Assembly (NCBI RefSeq): GCF_000013865.1
Contig: NC_007948.1
Span: 4,951,001-5,015,000 of the forward strand
From: Polaromonas sp. JS666
GTDB lineage: Bacteria > Pseudomonadota > Gammaproteobacteria > Burkholderiales > Burkholderiaceae_C
Length of the DNA: 64,000 bases
Direction of reading: 5' to 3'
This document shows positions 27,641 through 38,950 of the stretch, piece after piece. The notes beneath the pieces were generated by a model, which saw only the letters and a list, made by a program, of their open reading frames with translations, was not told the DNA's origin and ran no database searches. Each line of letters starts with the position of its first letter. The first letter of the stretch is position 1. A program made the translations under genes and the position numbers.

Positions 27641-29101
27641 TTACCCACTCCATGGGAGCGAATAAGTTTTCAGGTTGGTAAAACTCTTGATCGCTTCCTG
27701 CACGCCTTCCTTGTAGCCCAGCCCCGAGTCCTTGATGCCGCCGAAAGGGGTGAGTTCGAGCCGGTAGCCCGGCACTTCGCGGACATTGACCGTGCCCACC
27801 TGCAGTTCACTCACAAAGCGCGTGATGTAGTCCATGCGGTTGGTGCAGACCGCGCTCGACAGGCCGTAGGCGGTGCCGTTGGAGATCTGTATCGCTTCAT
27901 CGATGTTTTTGAAGCGGATCACCGGCGACACCGGGCCAAAGGTTTCTTCCCGGGCCACCGTCATCTGCGGCAGGACATGGTCCAGCAGCGTGGGCGAATA
28001 CAGCGCGCCGCGGCGCTGGTTGCCGGCCAGCAGCTTGGCGCCCTGCGCCACCGCCTCGTTGACGCGCGACTCGAACAGCATGGCGGCGGCCTCATCAATC
28101 ACCGTGCCCATGTCGTTGGCCCGGTCGGTGGGGTCGCCGTATTTCCAGGCCAGGGTCTTGGCCAGCACCTGTTCCACAAACTGGCCGGCCACGGCCTCGT
28201 GCACCAACAGGCGTTTGATGGCCGTGCAGCGCTGGCCCGAGTTCTTGTACGAGCCCTGCACCGCCAGCGTGGACGCTTCGTCGATGTCGGCATCTTCCAT
28301 CACGATGATCGGGTCGTTGCCGCCCAGCTCCAGCACCACGCGGCGGTAGCCGGCTTTGGACGCTATGTATTTGCCAATGGCCACGCCGCCGGTGAAGGTC
28401 ACCAGGTCGACCAGCGGGTTCGTGATCAGCTCGTCGGCGATTTCGCGCGGGTCGCCGGTGACCACGCTGAGCATCTCGGGCGGCAGGCCGGCCTCGTACA
28501 GGATGTCGGCAAACAGGATGGCCGAGAAGGGCACTTTTTCGGAGGGTTTCAGCACCATGCGGTTGTTGCTCGCGATGCTGGGCACCACCTTGTGCGCCAC
28601 CTGGTTCATCGGGTGGTTGAAGGGCGTGATGGCGGTGATGACGCCCAGCAGCGGCGAACGCTGCGTGTACACGCGGCGCTTCCTGCCGTGCGGCGTCAGG
28701 TCGCAGCTGAAAATCTGCCCGTCGTCCCGGAGCGCTTCGCTGGCGCCGAACAGCAGCACGTCGCTCACGCGCCCGGCTTCGTGCATCGAGTCCTTCAGGC
28801 ACAGCCCGGACTCGGCGGTGATGAGATTCGCGACCTCATCCAGCCGCGACTGGATGATGGCTGCTGCACGGTTGAGAATCGCAGCGCGTTCGTAGCGGGT
28901 GAGTTGGGGCTTGTAGGCATGCGCCCTGGCGAAGGTCTCCCGCACCTCTTCGAGCGTGGCCTTGGGTACCGTACCGATCAGCGCTTCGGTGTAGGGGTTG
29001 AAGACCTGGATCGCGCGCTCGCCGCTCCGCTCGGCGCCGAGCTTGCGGCCGGCCAGGCGCATGGCATTGAGCTGGTGGTCTTGTACATATTCGCTTGTCA
29101 C
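27641..29101 (-). CDS. phnY: Phosphonoacetaldehyde dehydrogenase
   Basis: A 486-residue NAD(P)-dependent aldehyde dehydrogenase that oxidises phosphonoacetaldehyde to phosphonoacetate. ALDH landmarks: ITAITPFNHPMNQVAHKV (cofactor region), VTFTGGVAIGKYIA, ELGGNDPIIVMEDAD with the general-base glutamate, and the catalytic cysteine in SGQRCTAIKRLLV near residue 290. The arrangement and the pairing with phnA support PhnY rather than a generic ALDH. The start is uncertain: GTG at 29101 has AAGGG upstream, and ATG at 29062 is possible. The longer frame to 29176 translates the adjacent repeat and is rejected. Confidence 0.9.
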   Translation of the reverse strand: MTSEYVQDHQLNAMRLAGRKLGAERSGERAIQVFNPYTEALIGTVPKATLEEVRETFARAHAYKPQLTRYERAAILNRAAAIIQSRLDEVANLITAESGLCLKDSMHEAGRVSDVLLFGASEALRDDGQIFSCDLTPHGRKRRVYTQRSPLLGVITAITPFNHPMNQVAHKVVPSIASNNRMVLKPSEKVPFSAILFADILYEAGLPPEMLSVVTGDPREIADELITNPLVDLVTFTGGVAIGKYIASKAGYRRVVLELGGNDPIIVMEDADIDEASTLAVQGSYKNSGQRCTAIKRLLVHEAVAGQFVEQVLAKTLAWKYGDPTDRANDMGTVIDEAAAMLFESRVNEAVAQGAKLLAGNQRRGALYSPTLLDHVLPQMTVAREETFGPVSPVIRFKNIDEAIQISNGTAYGLSSAVCTNRMDYITRFVSELQVGTVNVREVPGYRLELTPFGGIKDSGLGYKEGVQEAIKSFTNLKTYSLPWSG

Positions 29102-29121
29102 GCGGCACCCTTCGGTCTTTC

Positions 29122-29232
29122 TCCCTCTCCCTCTGGGAGAGGGCAGGGGTGAGGGCGGCCGGCGCCCGAAAGACACAGGCCTTCGGATGCGGGAACCGCC
29201 CTCACCCTAACCCTCTCCCAGAGGGAGAGGGG
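29122..29232. repeat. Inverted-repeat element between phnA and phnY
   Basis: CCCTCTCCCTCTGGGAGAGG and GGGGTGAGGGC on the left mirror GCCCTCACCC and CCCTCTCCCAGAGGGAGAGG on the right. The element of about 110 bases can fold into a long hairpin and also contains smaller hairpins. It is a different class from the GC-rich family elsewhere in the window and resembles the 'CTCTCCC' elements common in gammaproteobacteria and betaproteobacteria. Confidence 0.85.
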
Positions 29233-29239
29233 ACAGGAT

Positions 29240-31262
<2,023 letters not shown>

Positions 31263-31291
31263 GCCCTGCATTGAAGCACAAAACAAAAAAA

Positions 31292-31320
31292 TGTCAACAA
31301 TCTGCAAAAAACAATTGACA
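31292..31320. promoter_or_regulatory. Inverted repeat and divergent -35-like boxes in the phosphonate control region
   Basis: TGTCAA (31292-31297) and TTGACA (31315-31320) are exact inverted copies separated by 17 bases. Each reads as a perfect -35 hexamer TTGACA facing outward. On the plus strand TCCAAT follows after 17 bases as a possible -10. It is located between the GntR gene and the AEP transporter, so it is a candidate operator and promoter pair. Confidence 0.5.
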
Positions 31321-31450
31321 AGTAAAAAGGGTCGGCGTCCAATTCACCCGAGCTGGATCGATATGGCCTGAGCGCAGGTTGCGCCGTCACATGTCATCCC
31401 GCTGACACGATCAGGTCACAACATGGCAGGTTTTTCACAAAGGACGATGT

Positions 31451-32500
31451 ATGCAGCTGGCTCTCCATTTCAAACCCCTCGGCAAGGCACTCGCCGCAGC
31501 AGGCCTGCTGGCCATCGCCGCGTCTGCCTCGGCGCAAAAAGCCCAGTTGCTGGTCTATACCGCCCTGGAAACCGACCAGCTCAAGGCCTACCAGGAAGGC
31601 TTCAACAAGGCGCATCCCGACATCGACATCAAGTGGGTGCGCGACTCGACCGGCGTGATCACCGCCAAGCTGCTCGCTGAAAAAGCCAACCCCCAGGCCG
31701 ACGCGGTGATGGGCGTGGCGGCTTCCAGCCTGGCCCTGCTGGACAAGCAGGGCATGCTCGAGCCCTATGCGCCGCTCAACCTCGACGGCATCATGAGCCA
31801 GTACCGCGACAAGAAAAAAGTCCCGGCCTGGTTCGGCATGGACGTGTGGGGCGCCACCATCTGTTTCAACACGGTCGAAGCCCAGAAAAAGAACCTCCCC
31901 AAGCCCGAAACCTGGCAGGACCTCACCAAGCCCATCTACAAGGGCCAGATCGTCATGCCCAACCCCGCCTCCAGCGGCACGGGTTATTTCGACGTGACCG
32001 CCTGGCTCACGCTGTTTGGCGACAAGGACGGCAAGGGCGGTGGCTGGAAATACATGGATGGCCTGCATGAAAACATTGCGCAGTACACCCACTCCGGCTC
32101 CAAGCCCTGCAACATGGCTGCCGCCGGTGAGTTCCTGATGGGCATCTCGTTTGAATACCGCGGCAACGCCAACAAGGCCAAGGGCGCCCCCATCGACCTG
32201 GTCTTCCCGAAAGAGGGCCTGGGCTGGGACCTGGAGGCGTTTGCCATCCACAAGGGCACCAAAAAACTGGATGCCGCCAAAAAACTGGCCGACTGGGCTT
32301 CCAGCAAGGACGCCATGATGCTGTACGGCAAGAACTTCGCCATCACGGCGCAGCCCGGCCTGGCGCCGCCACTGGCCAACGTGCCCAAGGACTATGAAGC
32401 GCGCCTCGTGAAGATGGATTTCACCTGGGCCGCCGACAACCGCGAACGCATCCTGAACGAATGGACCCGGCGCTATAACAGCAAAACAGAGAAGAAGTGA
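31451..32500 (+). CDS. 2-aminoethylphosphonate ABC transporter, substrate-binding protein
   Basis: A 349-residue periplasmic receptor with signal peptide residues 1-28 ending ASASA. The mature part starts QKAQLLVYTALETDQLKAY, the iron/AEP-type extracellular binding protein fold, with VRDSTGVITAKLLAEKANPQ and MPNPASSGTGYFDVTAWLT around the ligand cleft. It fits the 'putative AEP transporter' receptor group (TIGR03261, PhnS2 type). It is the first gene of the plus-strand arm, opposite the GntR gene, and presumably delivers AEP to the permease encoded downstream. Confidence 0.9.
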   Translation: MQLALHFKPLGKALAAAGLLAIAASASAQKAQLLVYTALETDQLKAYQEGFNKAHPDIDIKWVRDSTGVITAKLLAEKANPQADAVMGVAASSLALLDKQGMLEPYAPLNLDGIMSQYRDKKKVPAWFGMDVWGATICFNTVEAQKKNLPKPETWQDLTKPIYKGQIVMPNPASSGTGYFDVTAWLTLFGDKDGKGGGWKYMDGLHENIAQYTHSGSKPCNMAAAGEFLMGISFEYRGNANKAKGAPIDLVFPKEGLGWDLEAFAIHKGTKKLDAAKKLADWASSKDAMMLYGKNFAITAQPGLAPPLANVPKDYEARLVKMDFTWAADNRERILNEWTRRYNSKTEKK

Positions 32501-32504
32501 CACC

Positions 32505-32680
32505 CCTGTCTCGGCTCACTGCGTGTAGCCGGAACCCCCTCAAGGGGGCAACAGCTGTGGCCCGGCAGAGCCGGTTCCACGCTGTTTTGAGTTTCCCCCG
32601 TCTCGGCTCACTGCGTGTAGCCGGATCCCCCTCAAGGGGCAACACCTGCGGCCCGGCAAAGCCGGTTCCGCGGTGTTACT
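32505..32680. repeat. Two GC-rich intergenic repeats between binding-protein and ATPase genes
   Basis: Two copies about 84 bases apart with CTCGGCTCACTGCGTGTAGC, CCCCCTCAAGGGGG (or CCCCTCAAGGGG) and GGCCCGGCAAAGCCGGTTCC. They interrupt an otherwise compact transport operon. Confidence 0.8.
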
Positions 32681-32714
32681 GGAAAGGTAATTTTTTGCGA
32701 CGGTACTCCCACGA

Positions 32715-33767
32715 ATGACCCACGACATTTTTCTTGCGCTGCGCCATATCCGCAAGGAATTCGGCGGTTTTACTGCGCTCCAGGACATCAACCTGGATAT
32801 CCGCAAGGGTGAGTTCATCTGTTTCCTCGGGCCATCCGGCTGTGGCAAGACCACCTTGCTGCGCATCATTGCCGGCCTGGAAGTGCAGACCGCCGGCGAA
32901 GTGCACCAGGGCGGCCGCGACATTTCCCGCCTGCCGCCCGCGCTGCGCGACTACGGCATCGTGTTCCAGAGTTATGCGCTGTTTCCCAACCTCACGGTGG
33001 CCGACAACGTCGCCTATGGCCTGGTCAACCGCAAGACCCCGCGGGCCGAAGCCGCCAGACGGGTGAGCGAGCTGGTCAGGCTGGTGGGACTGCCGGGCAG
33101 CGAGGCCAAATACCCCAGCCAGCTGTCGGGCGGCCAGCAACAGCGCATTGCGCTGGCGCGGGCCCTGGCCACCTCACCGGGCCTGTTGCTGCTGGACGAG
33201 CCCCTGTCGGCCCTGGACGCGCTGGAACGCGTGCGGCTGCGCCAGGAGATCCGGGCACTGCAGCAAAAGCTGGGCGTGACCACCATCATGGTGACGCACG
33301 ACCAGGAAGAAGCCCTCAGCGTGGCCGACCGCATTGTCGTGATGAACCAGGGGTTCATCGAGCAGGTAGGCACGCCGATGGAGATTTACCGCGAGCCGGC
33401 CTCGCCCTTCGTGGCCGATTTTGTCGGCAAGGTCAATGTGCTGCCGGCCCGTGTCAGCGGTGGCGAAATGAGGTTTGGCGCGCTCTGCCTGCCCTGCGAT
33501 GGCGCCGACCGCGACGTCAAGGTCTACCTGCGGCCCGAGGACGTGCTGGCCCGTCCCATTGCGGAGGGCGACGCCCATGTGTTCAACGCCACCATCGAGA
33601 AAATCGAGTTTCTCGGGTCTTTTTGCCACGTGCATGTGACATCCCCCGCGCTGGACAAGCACAAGCTCACGGTGTACCTTTCGCTCAACTTCCTGTCCGA
33701 GCAGTCGCTGCAGATCGGCTCGACCCTGCCCCTGCGGCTGCTGCCCGAACGCATCAAGGTGTTTTGA
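32715..33767 (+). CDS. 2-aminoethylphosphonate ABC transporter, ATP-binding protein
   Basis: A 350-residue ABC ATPase. Walker A is LGPSGCGKTTLLRIIAGLE near 39-57, the signature is QLSGGQQQRIALARALA near 136-152, Walker B LLLLDEPLSALD, and the switch histidine is in MVTHDQEEALSVADR. A C-terminal TOBE-like domain (KVYLRPEDVLAR) follows. This is the TIGR03258 (PhnT2) style. Its TGA overlaps the ATG of the permease gene by one base (TGATG), so the two are translationally coupled. Confidence 0.92.
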   Translation: MTHDIFLALRHIRKEFGGFTALQDINLDIRKGEFICFLGPSGCGKTTLLRIIAGLEVQTAGEVHQGGRDISRLPPALRDYGIVFQSYALFPNLTVADNVAYGLVNRKTPRAEAARRVSELVRLVGLPGSEAKYPSQLSGGQQQRIALARALATSPGLLLLDEPLSALDALERVRLRQEIRALQQKLGVTTIMVTHDQEEALSVADRIVVMNQGFIEQVGTPMEIYREPASPFVADFVGKVNVLPARVSGGEMRFGALCLPCDGADRDVKVYLRPEDVLARPIAEGDAHVFNATIEKIEFLGSFCHVHVTSPALDKHKLTVYLSLNFLSEQSLQIGSTLPLRLLPERIKVF

Positions 33768-35473
33768 TGCCCCTGTCCACCGCCGCCAAACTCCCGCTGG
33801 TCAGGCAGCGCGTGCACTGGATTGACCACCTGGCCTACGCCGCACTGGCGCTGGTGGCGGTTATTTTGATAGCGTTTCTCGCGGCGCCGCTGATCACCAT
33901 CCTGCAGCAGGCCGTGCAAGACAAGGCCGGCGATTTCGTCTGGTTGGACAACTTCATTGACTACGCGAAGACCCCGGCGCTGCTGGAAAGCCTGTGGAAC
34001 AGCATCTGGGTGTCCGTCGCCGTCACCGTGATCACCGTGCCGCTGGCTTTCGGCTTTGCCTATGCGCTGGCGCGCTCGTGCATGCCTTACAAGGCGCTGT
34101 TTCGCGGCATCACGCTGATCCCGCTGCTGGCCCCGTCGCTGCTGTCGGCCATTTCCCTGATTTACTGGTTCGGCAACCAGGGCGTGCTCAAGGGCTGGTT
34201 GCAAGGCCTGGGGATAGAGCAGATCTACGGCGCGCCCGGCATCGTGATTGCGGAATGCTTTGCCGTGTTCCCGCACGCGCTGATGATTCTGCTCACCGCG
34301 CTGAGCCTGGCGGATGCACGGCTGTATGAGGCGGCCAATGCCATGGGCACCAGCGCCCGCCGCAAGTTCTTCACCATCACGCTGCCGGGCGCCAAGTACG
34401 GCCTGATCTCGGCGGCCCTCGTCACCTTCACCCTGGTCATCACCGACTTCGGCATTCCCAAGGTCATCGGCGGCAACTTCAATGTGCTGGCCACCGACGT
34501 CTTCAAGCTGGTGATCGGCCAGCAGGACTTTGCCAAGGGCGCCGTGGTGGCGATTTTGCTGCTCGCACCGGCCGTGCTGACCTTCGCCGTCGACAACTAC
34601 GTGAGCAAGCGGCAGACCGCGATGCTCACCGCGCGTGCGGTGCCCTACCGCCCCACGCCCGCGCGCGGCTACGACGCCCTCATGACGCTGTATTGCTGCG
34701 CGATCGCCTTGCTGGTGCTGGCCATGCTGGCCATGGCCGTGTTTGCCTCGTTCGCCAGCTTCTGGCCCTACAACCTCACACCCAGCCTGCGCCACTACAC
34801 GCTGGGCCTGGTCGATGCGGAAGTGGGCGTGGGTTTCATCAACAGCCTGAAGATGTCGGCCGGCACGGCCCTCTTCGGCACGGCGCTGGTCTTTTGCACC
34901 GCCTACCTGCTGGAAAAAACCAAGGGCATGGACAGCCTGCGCGGCTTCGTGCGCATGCTGGCCATGCTGCCCATGGCCGTGCCCGGCCTGGTGCTGGGCC
35001 TGGGCTATATCTTCTTTTTCAATGCGCCAGACAATCCCCTGGGCGGCCTGTACCACACGCTGACCCTGCTCACGCTGTGCACCATCGTGCATTTCTACAC
35101 CACCGGCCACCTCACCGCGGTGACGGCGCTAAAGAGCCTGGACAGCGAATTCGAGGCGGTCAGCGCCTCGCTCAAGGTGCCGTTCTTCAAGACCTTCTGG
35201 CGCGTGACCTTGCCCATCTGCACGCCGGCGCTGGTGGACATTGCGCGCTACTTCTTCATCAACGCCATGACCACCATTTCGGCCGTGGTGTTTTTGTATT
35301 CACCCGAAACCAAGGTGGCGTCGATTGCCATCCTGAACCTGGACGAAGCCGGCGAAATGGGCGCTGCTGCGGCCATGGCCGTGCTGATTGGTATTGCGTC
35401 AACCATCGCCACCCTGCTGTTCATGGCCCTTGCCTGGTGGATCAACCACCGTACGCAAGCATGGAGGAAATAG
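33767..35473 (+). CDS. 2-aminoethylphosphonate ABC transporter, fused permease
   Basis: A 568-residue membrane protein with about twelve transmembrane helices in two BPD_transp_1 halves. Each half carries an EAA-type loop: YEAANAMGTSARRKFFTITL near residue 185-205 and FEAVSASLKVPFFKTFWRVT near 460-480. The two-in-one arrangement is typical of the AEP and iron-type permeases (TIGR03262, PhnU2). One chain would provide both membrane subunits. ATG at 33767 overlaps the ATPase stop. It is followed by a triplicated GC-rich repeat. Confidence 0.92.
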   Translation: MPLSTAAKLPLVRQRVHWIDHLAYAALALVAVILIAFLAAPLITILQQAVQDKAGDFVWLDNFIDYAKTPALLESLWNSIWVSVAVTVITVPLAFGFAYALARSCMPYKALFRGITLIPLLAPSLLSAISLIYWFGNQGVLKGWLQGLGIEQIYGAPGIVIAECFAVFPHALMILLTALSLADARLYEAANAMGTSARRKFFTITLPGAKYGLISAALVTFTLVITDFGIPKVIGGNFNVLATDVFKLVIGQQDFAKGAVVAILLLAPAVLTFAVDNYVSKRQTAMLTARAVPYRPTPARGYDALMTLYCCAIALLVLAMLAMAVFASFASFWPYNLTPSLRHYTLGLVDAEVGVGFINSLKMSAGTALFGTALVFCTAYLLEKTKGMDSLRGFVRMLAMLPMAVPGLVLGLGYIFFFNAPDNPLGGLYHTLTLLTLCTIVHFYTTGHLTAVTALKSLDSEFEAVSASLKVPFFKTFWRVTLPICTPALVDIARYFFINAMTTISAVVFLYSPETKVASIAILNLDEAGEMGAAAAMAVLIGIASTIATLLFMALAWWINHRTQAWRK

Positions 35474-35800
35474 TGCCCCCACGCTTTTCACTTCGTGTAA
35501 TGCGCTGCCCCCCGAGGGGGCGCTGCGCCTGCGGTCTGGCGGAGCCAGTCCCGCGGCCCCTGCTGGTGAAGACCACTATCCCCCACGCTCGCTCTGTGCG
35601 TGTAGCTCCCTGCCCCCCGAGGGGGCGCTGCGCCTGCGGTCTGGCGGAGCCAGTCCCGCGGCCCCTGCTGGTGAAGACCACTATCCCCCACGCTCGCTCT
35701 GTGCGTGTAGCTCCCTGCCCCCGAGGGGGCGCTGCGCCTGCGGTCTGGCGGAGCCAGTCCCGCGGCCCCTGCTGGTGAAGACCACTATCCCCCACGTTCT
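35473..35800. repeat. Tandem triplication of the GC-rich repeat (period 104-105 bases)
   Basis: Three consecutive copies, starting at about 35476, 35580 and 35685, with a fourth start at about 35789. Each contains CCCCCACGCT, GCCCCCCGAGGGGGC (one copy has one C less), CTGGCGGAGCCAGTCCCGC and TGCTGGTGAAGACCACTATC. Copies two and three are nearly identical to each other, so the expansion is recent. It lies between the transporter and phnW. Confidence 0.9.
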
Positions 35801-35839
35801 CTCATTGCCTGAGGTCAACACTGGAACCGAAAGTTAGAA

Positions 35840-36958
35840 ATGGACAGAGACAAAATCCTCCTCACTCCCGGCCCCCTCACCACCACGCTGCGCACCAAGC
35901 TGGCCATGCTGAAGGACTGGGGCTCGTGGGACACCGACTTCAACGCCGTGACGGCCAGCGTGCGGCGCAGCCTGCTGGACATCATTCATGGCCACGATTC
36001 GCATGTGGTGGTGCCGTTGCAGGGCAGCGGCACCTTCAGCGTCGAAGCCGCCGTCGCCACCCTGGTGCCGCATGACGGCCATGTGCTGGTGCTGGACAAC
36101 GGTGCCTATTGCAAACGTGCGGTGCGGCTCACCCAACTGATGGGCCGCCGCTGCACCGTGCTGCCGTTCGACGAGGCGGCGCCGGTGTCTGCCGCCGCGC
36201 TGGCCGACCAGCTCAAGGCCGATGCCAGCATCAGCCATGTGATCCTGATCCACTGCGAAACCGGCGCCGGCGTGCTCAACCCGCTGCAGGAAGTGGCCGA
36301 CGTGTGCGCCGCCCACGGCAAGGGTTTGATCGTCGATGCCATGAGCTCCTTTGCCGCGCTGGAAATCGACGCGCGCAAGGTGCGCTTCGACGCGCTGGTG
36401 GCGGCCAGCGGCAAATGCCTGGAAGGCGTGCCCGGCATGGGCTTTGTCTTTATCCGCAAGGCCATCCTGGAGGGCTGCGCCGGCCGCAGCCAGTCGCTGG
36501 CCATGGACCTGTACGACCAGTACATCTACATGGAGAAGACCACGCAATGGCGTTTCACGCCCCCCACGCACGTCGTGGTAGCGCTGGCCGAGGCGATTGC
36601 CCAGTTCGAGGAGGAGGGCGGCCAGCCCGCCCGCCTGGCGCGCTACCAGCGCAACTACAGCACGCTCATCACCGGCATGGCCCGGCTCGGCTTCAGGCCC
36701 TTTCTGGATCCGGCCATCCAGGCGCCCATCATCGTGACCTTTCACGCGCCGGCCGATAGCCGCTATGAATTCAAGAGGTTCTATGCCTCCGCGCGCGAAC
36801 GCGGCTTTGTCCTATACCCCGGCAAACTCACCCAGGTGGAAACTTTCCGTGTAGGCTGTATTGGTGCGATCGGCCCGCGGGAAATGGAGCAGGCGGTCCA
36901 TGCGATCGCCGGGGCGCTGCAGGACATGGGCATTTCCTCCGCCGCGCCAGCGCATTGA
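35840..36958 (+). CDS. phnW: 2-aminoethylphosphonate:pyruvate transaminase
   Basis: A 372-residue class V aminotransferase moving the amino group of AEP to pyruvate, giving phosphonoacetaldehyde and alanine. Landmarks: [18 protein letters not shown] at the N-terminus, [34 protein letters not shown] with the PLP-binding Asp, and the PLP lysine in [16 protein letters not shown] near residue 190-195. It is the entry enzyme; PhnY and PhnA on the opposite arm complete conversion to acetate and phosphate. It is the first gene after the tandem repeat and 37 bases from the glutamine-synthetase-like gene. Confidence 0.95.
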   Translation: MDRDKILLTPGPLTTTLRTKLAMLKDWGSWDTDFNAVTASVRRSLLDIIHGHDSHVVVPLQGSGTFSVEAAVATLVPHDGHVLVLDNGAYCKRAVRLTQLMGRRCTVLPFDEAAPVSAAALADQLKADASISHVILIHCETGAGVLNPLQEVADVCAAHGKGLIVDAMSSFAALEIDARKVRFDALVAASGKCLEGVPGMGFVFIRKAILEGCAGRSQSLAMDLYDQYIYMEKTTQWRFTPPTHVVVALAEAIAQFEEEGGQPARLARYQRNYSTLITGMARLGFRPFLDPAIQAPIIVTFHAPADSRYEFKRFYASARERGFVLYPGKLTQVETFRVGCIGAIGPREMEQAVHAIAGALQDMGISSAAPAH

Positions 36959-36995
36959 GCGCACTGAACGCACCGATAAAAAACCAGGAGTCAGC

Positions 36996-38378
36996 ATGGC
37001 CAGCAAAGCATCCGGCAAGACCCACCCCGCTGTAGAGGCGGTTCGGAAATCAGGTGCGACCAAGGTCAAGGTGGCCGTCAGCGACATCGACGGCGTCCTG
37101 CGCGGCAAGTACCTGCACCGCGACAAGTTTCTGGGCACCGCCGAGCCCTACCCGGCGGGCGGCTTCGGCTTTTGCGACGTGGTGCTGGGCTGGGACATGA
37201 CGGACAGCTGCTACGACAACACCACGGTCACCGGCTGGCAGCACGGCTTTCCCGATGCGCTGGCCAGGCTGGACCTGAACACCGCGCGCCATGTGCCCTG
37301 GGACGATGGCGTGCCCTTCTTTCTCGGCGAATTCGTCAACGCGGACGGCACACCGCATGCCGTCTGCCCGCGCCAGACGCTCAAGCGCGTGCTCAAGCGC
37401 GCCGAAAAAATGGGCTTCATGGTGATGACCGGCATGGAATTCGAGTGGTTCAATTTCCTGGAGACACCGCACAGCTGGGCCGCCAAAAAAGGCGTCGGGC
37501 CGGAGCAGCTGACGCCTGGCATGTTTGGCTATTCGGTGCTGCGCATGAACCAGAACCGCGAATTCTTCAAGGCCATCATGGATGAGATGCTGGCCTTTGA
37601 CATCCCGATTGAAGGCCTGCACACCGAGACCGGGCCCGGCGTGTACGAGGCGGCTATCGGCTTCAGCGAAGCGCTGGCGCAGGCCGACCGCGCCATCCTG
37701 TTCAAGACCGGCACCCGGGAAATCGGTGCCCGCTTTGGCATCATGCCCAGCTTCATGGCCAAGCCCAACCAGCACCTACCCGGCTGCAGCGGGCATATCC
37801 ACCAGAGCCTGTCCGACGGCAAAAACAACCTGTTCTACGACGCGAAAAACCCGCGCAAGATGAGCAAGCTGTTTGAAAGCTACGTGGCCGGGCAGGTCGC
37901 CTGCATGATGGATTTCGGCCCGATGATCTGGCCCACCATCAACAGCTACAAGCGCCTGGTCGACGGTTTCTGGGCGCCGGTCAAACCCACCTGGGGCATG
38001 GACAACCGCACCGCCAGCTTCCGCGTGATTGCCGGCAGCCCCAAGGCCACGCGGCTGGAAACCCGCTGCCCGGGCGCCGACGTGAACCCCTACCTCGCCA
38101 TGGCGGCCGTGATTGCGGCCGGGCTGGACGGCGTTGAAAAAGGTCTCAAACTCACGACCCCGCCCATCACCGGCACCAACCAGGGCGCCGAGCACATTGC
38201 GCGCGCACCGCGCACCCTGATCGAAACCACCCGCATCTTCCAGCAGTCCAGCATTGCCCGCGACTGGCTGGGCGATACCTTTGTCGACCACTTCGCCGCT
38301 ACCCGCGACTGGGAATGGCGGCAATGGCTTGACGGGGTGACCGACTGGGAATTAAAACGCTACTTCGAGATCATCTAG
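36996..38378 (+). CDS. Glutamine synthetase-like gamma-glutamylamine ligase
   Basis: A 460-residue glutamine synthetase-fold protein of the PuuA/GlnA-like side branches, not housekeeping GlnA. It has the N-terminal beta-grasp part (VAVSDIDGVLRGKYLHRDKF), the metal/ATP motifs GMEFEWFNF and LHTETGPGVYEAAIG, and GCSGHIHQSLSDG in the ATP-binding region. Such enzymes join glutamate to an amine through gamma-glutamyl phosphate. In this operon the amine could be ethanolamine, AEP or another amino alcohol; substrate not deducible from sequence. CCAGGAG precedes the ATG at 36996. It is followed three bases later by the GNAT gene. Confidence 0.88.
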   Translation: MASKASGKTHPAVEAVRKSGATKVKVAVSDIDGVLRGKYLHRDKFLGTAEPYPAGGFGFCDVVLGWDMTDSCYDNTTVTGWQHGFPDALARLDLNTARHVPWDDGVPFFLGEFVNADGTPHAVCPRQTLKRVLKRAEKMGFMVMTGMEFEWFNFLETPHSWAAKKGVGPEQLTPGMFGYSVLRMNQNREFFKAIMDEMLAFDIPIEGLHTETGPGVYEAAIGFSEALAQADRAILFKTGTREIGARFGIMPSFMAKPNQHLPGCSGHIHQSLSDGKNNLFYDAKNPRKMSKLFESYVAGQVACMMDFGPMIWPTINSYKRLVDGFWAPVKPTWGMDNRTASFRVIAGSPKATRLETRCPGADVNPYLAMAAVIAAGLDGVEKGLKLTTPPITGTNQGAEHIARAPRTLIETTRIFQQSSIARDWLGDTFVDHFAATRDWEWRQWLDGVTDWELKRYFEII

Positions 38379-38380
38379 GC

Positions 38381-38950
38381 ATGGCAGGCATGGAAATTCG
38401 ACCACTTGAAATCTCCGATGCACCGGTCTACCGGGCCTTTCGGCTGCGCGGCCTGCGCGAGCACCCCGATGCCTTCACGTCGAGTTTTGAGGAAGAAACC
38501 CTGCGCCCCCTGGCCGACACCGAAAAACGGCTGGCCGCCAGCACCAGCGAAAAACTCTGGGGTGCTTTTGCAGACGGCGACCGGTCCGTCATGGCCGGCA
38601 TGGTGGGGCTCAGCCGTGAAACCCGCCTGAAAAACCGCCACAAGGCCTCATTGGTGAGCATGTATGTGGCGGAGGAATACAGCGGCCAGGGTTTGGGCCG
38701 CGCACTGGTCGACACCGTGCTGCGAGCGGCAAAAACCTGGGGCGTGGAACTCGTCATCCTCACCGTCACTGACAGCAACCGGCAGGCCGTGGCGCTCTAC
38801 GAAAGCGCCGGCTTTTCGTCCTTCGGCACGGAGCCCGACGCGATACGGGTCAACGGCAGCAGTCTGGGCAAAACCCATATGTACCGCCGGCTCACGCCCT
38901 CCCGACCTTCCCAACCCGCCTGGCCCTCCTTGACATCCGGACTCCCATGA
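38381..38950 (+). CDS. GNAT-family N-acetyltransferase
   Basis: A 189-residue acetyltransferase. The acetyl-CoA-binding motif A is VSMYVAEEYSGQGLGRALVD near 90-110, and motif B is ALYESAGFSSFGTEPDAIRV. The N-terminal MEIRPLEISDAPVYRAFRLR is typical of RimI-like GNATs. A PhnO-like role in acetylating an amino-phosphonate is possible from context but not shown. It may start at 38381 or at the ATG at 38390. The stop overlaps the start of the alcohol dehydrogenase gene (ATGA), so the two are coupled. Confidence 0.87.
   Translation: MAGMEIRPLEISDAPVYRAFRLRGLREHPDAFTSSFEEETLRPLADTEKRLAASTSEKLWGAFADGDRSVMAGMVGLSRETRLKNRHKASLVSMYVAEEYSGQGLGRALVDTVLRAAKTWGVELVILTVTDSNRQAVALYESAGFSSFGTEPDAIRVNGSSLGKTHMYRRLTPSRPSQPAWPSLTSGLP

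Noticed and set aside
33524..35110. Long minus-strand open frame opposite the AEP permease
   Set aside because: Composition (HQGQHGH-type strings) and lack of domains mark it as a shadow of the permease gene.
35473..35800. Tandem repeats considered as a CRISPR array
   Set aside because: The repeated unit is about 104 bases with no short repeat/unique spacer alternation and no cas genes nearby.
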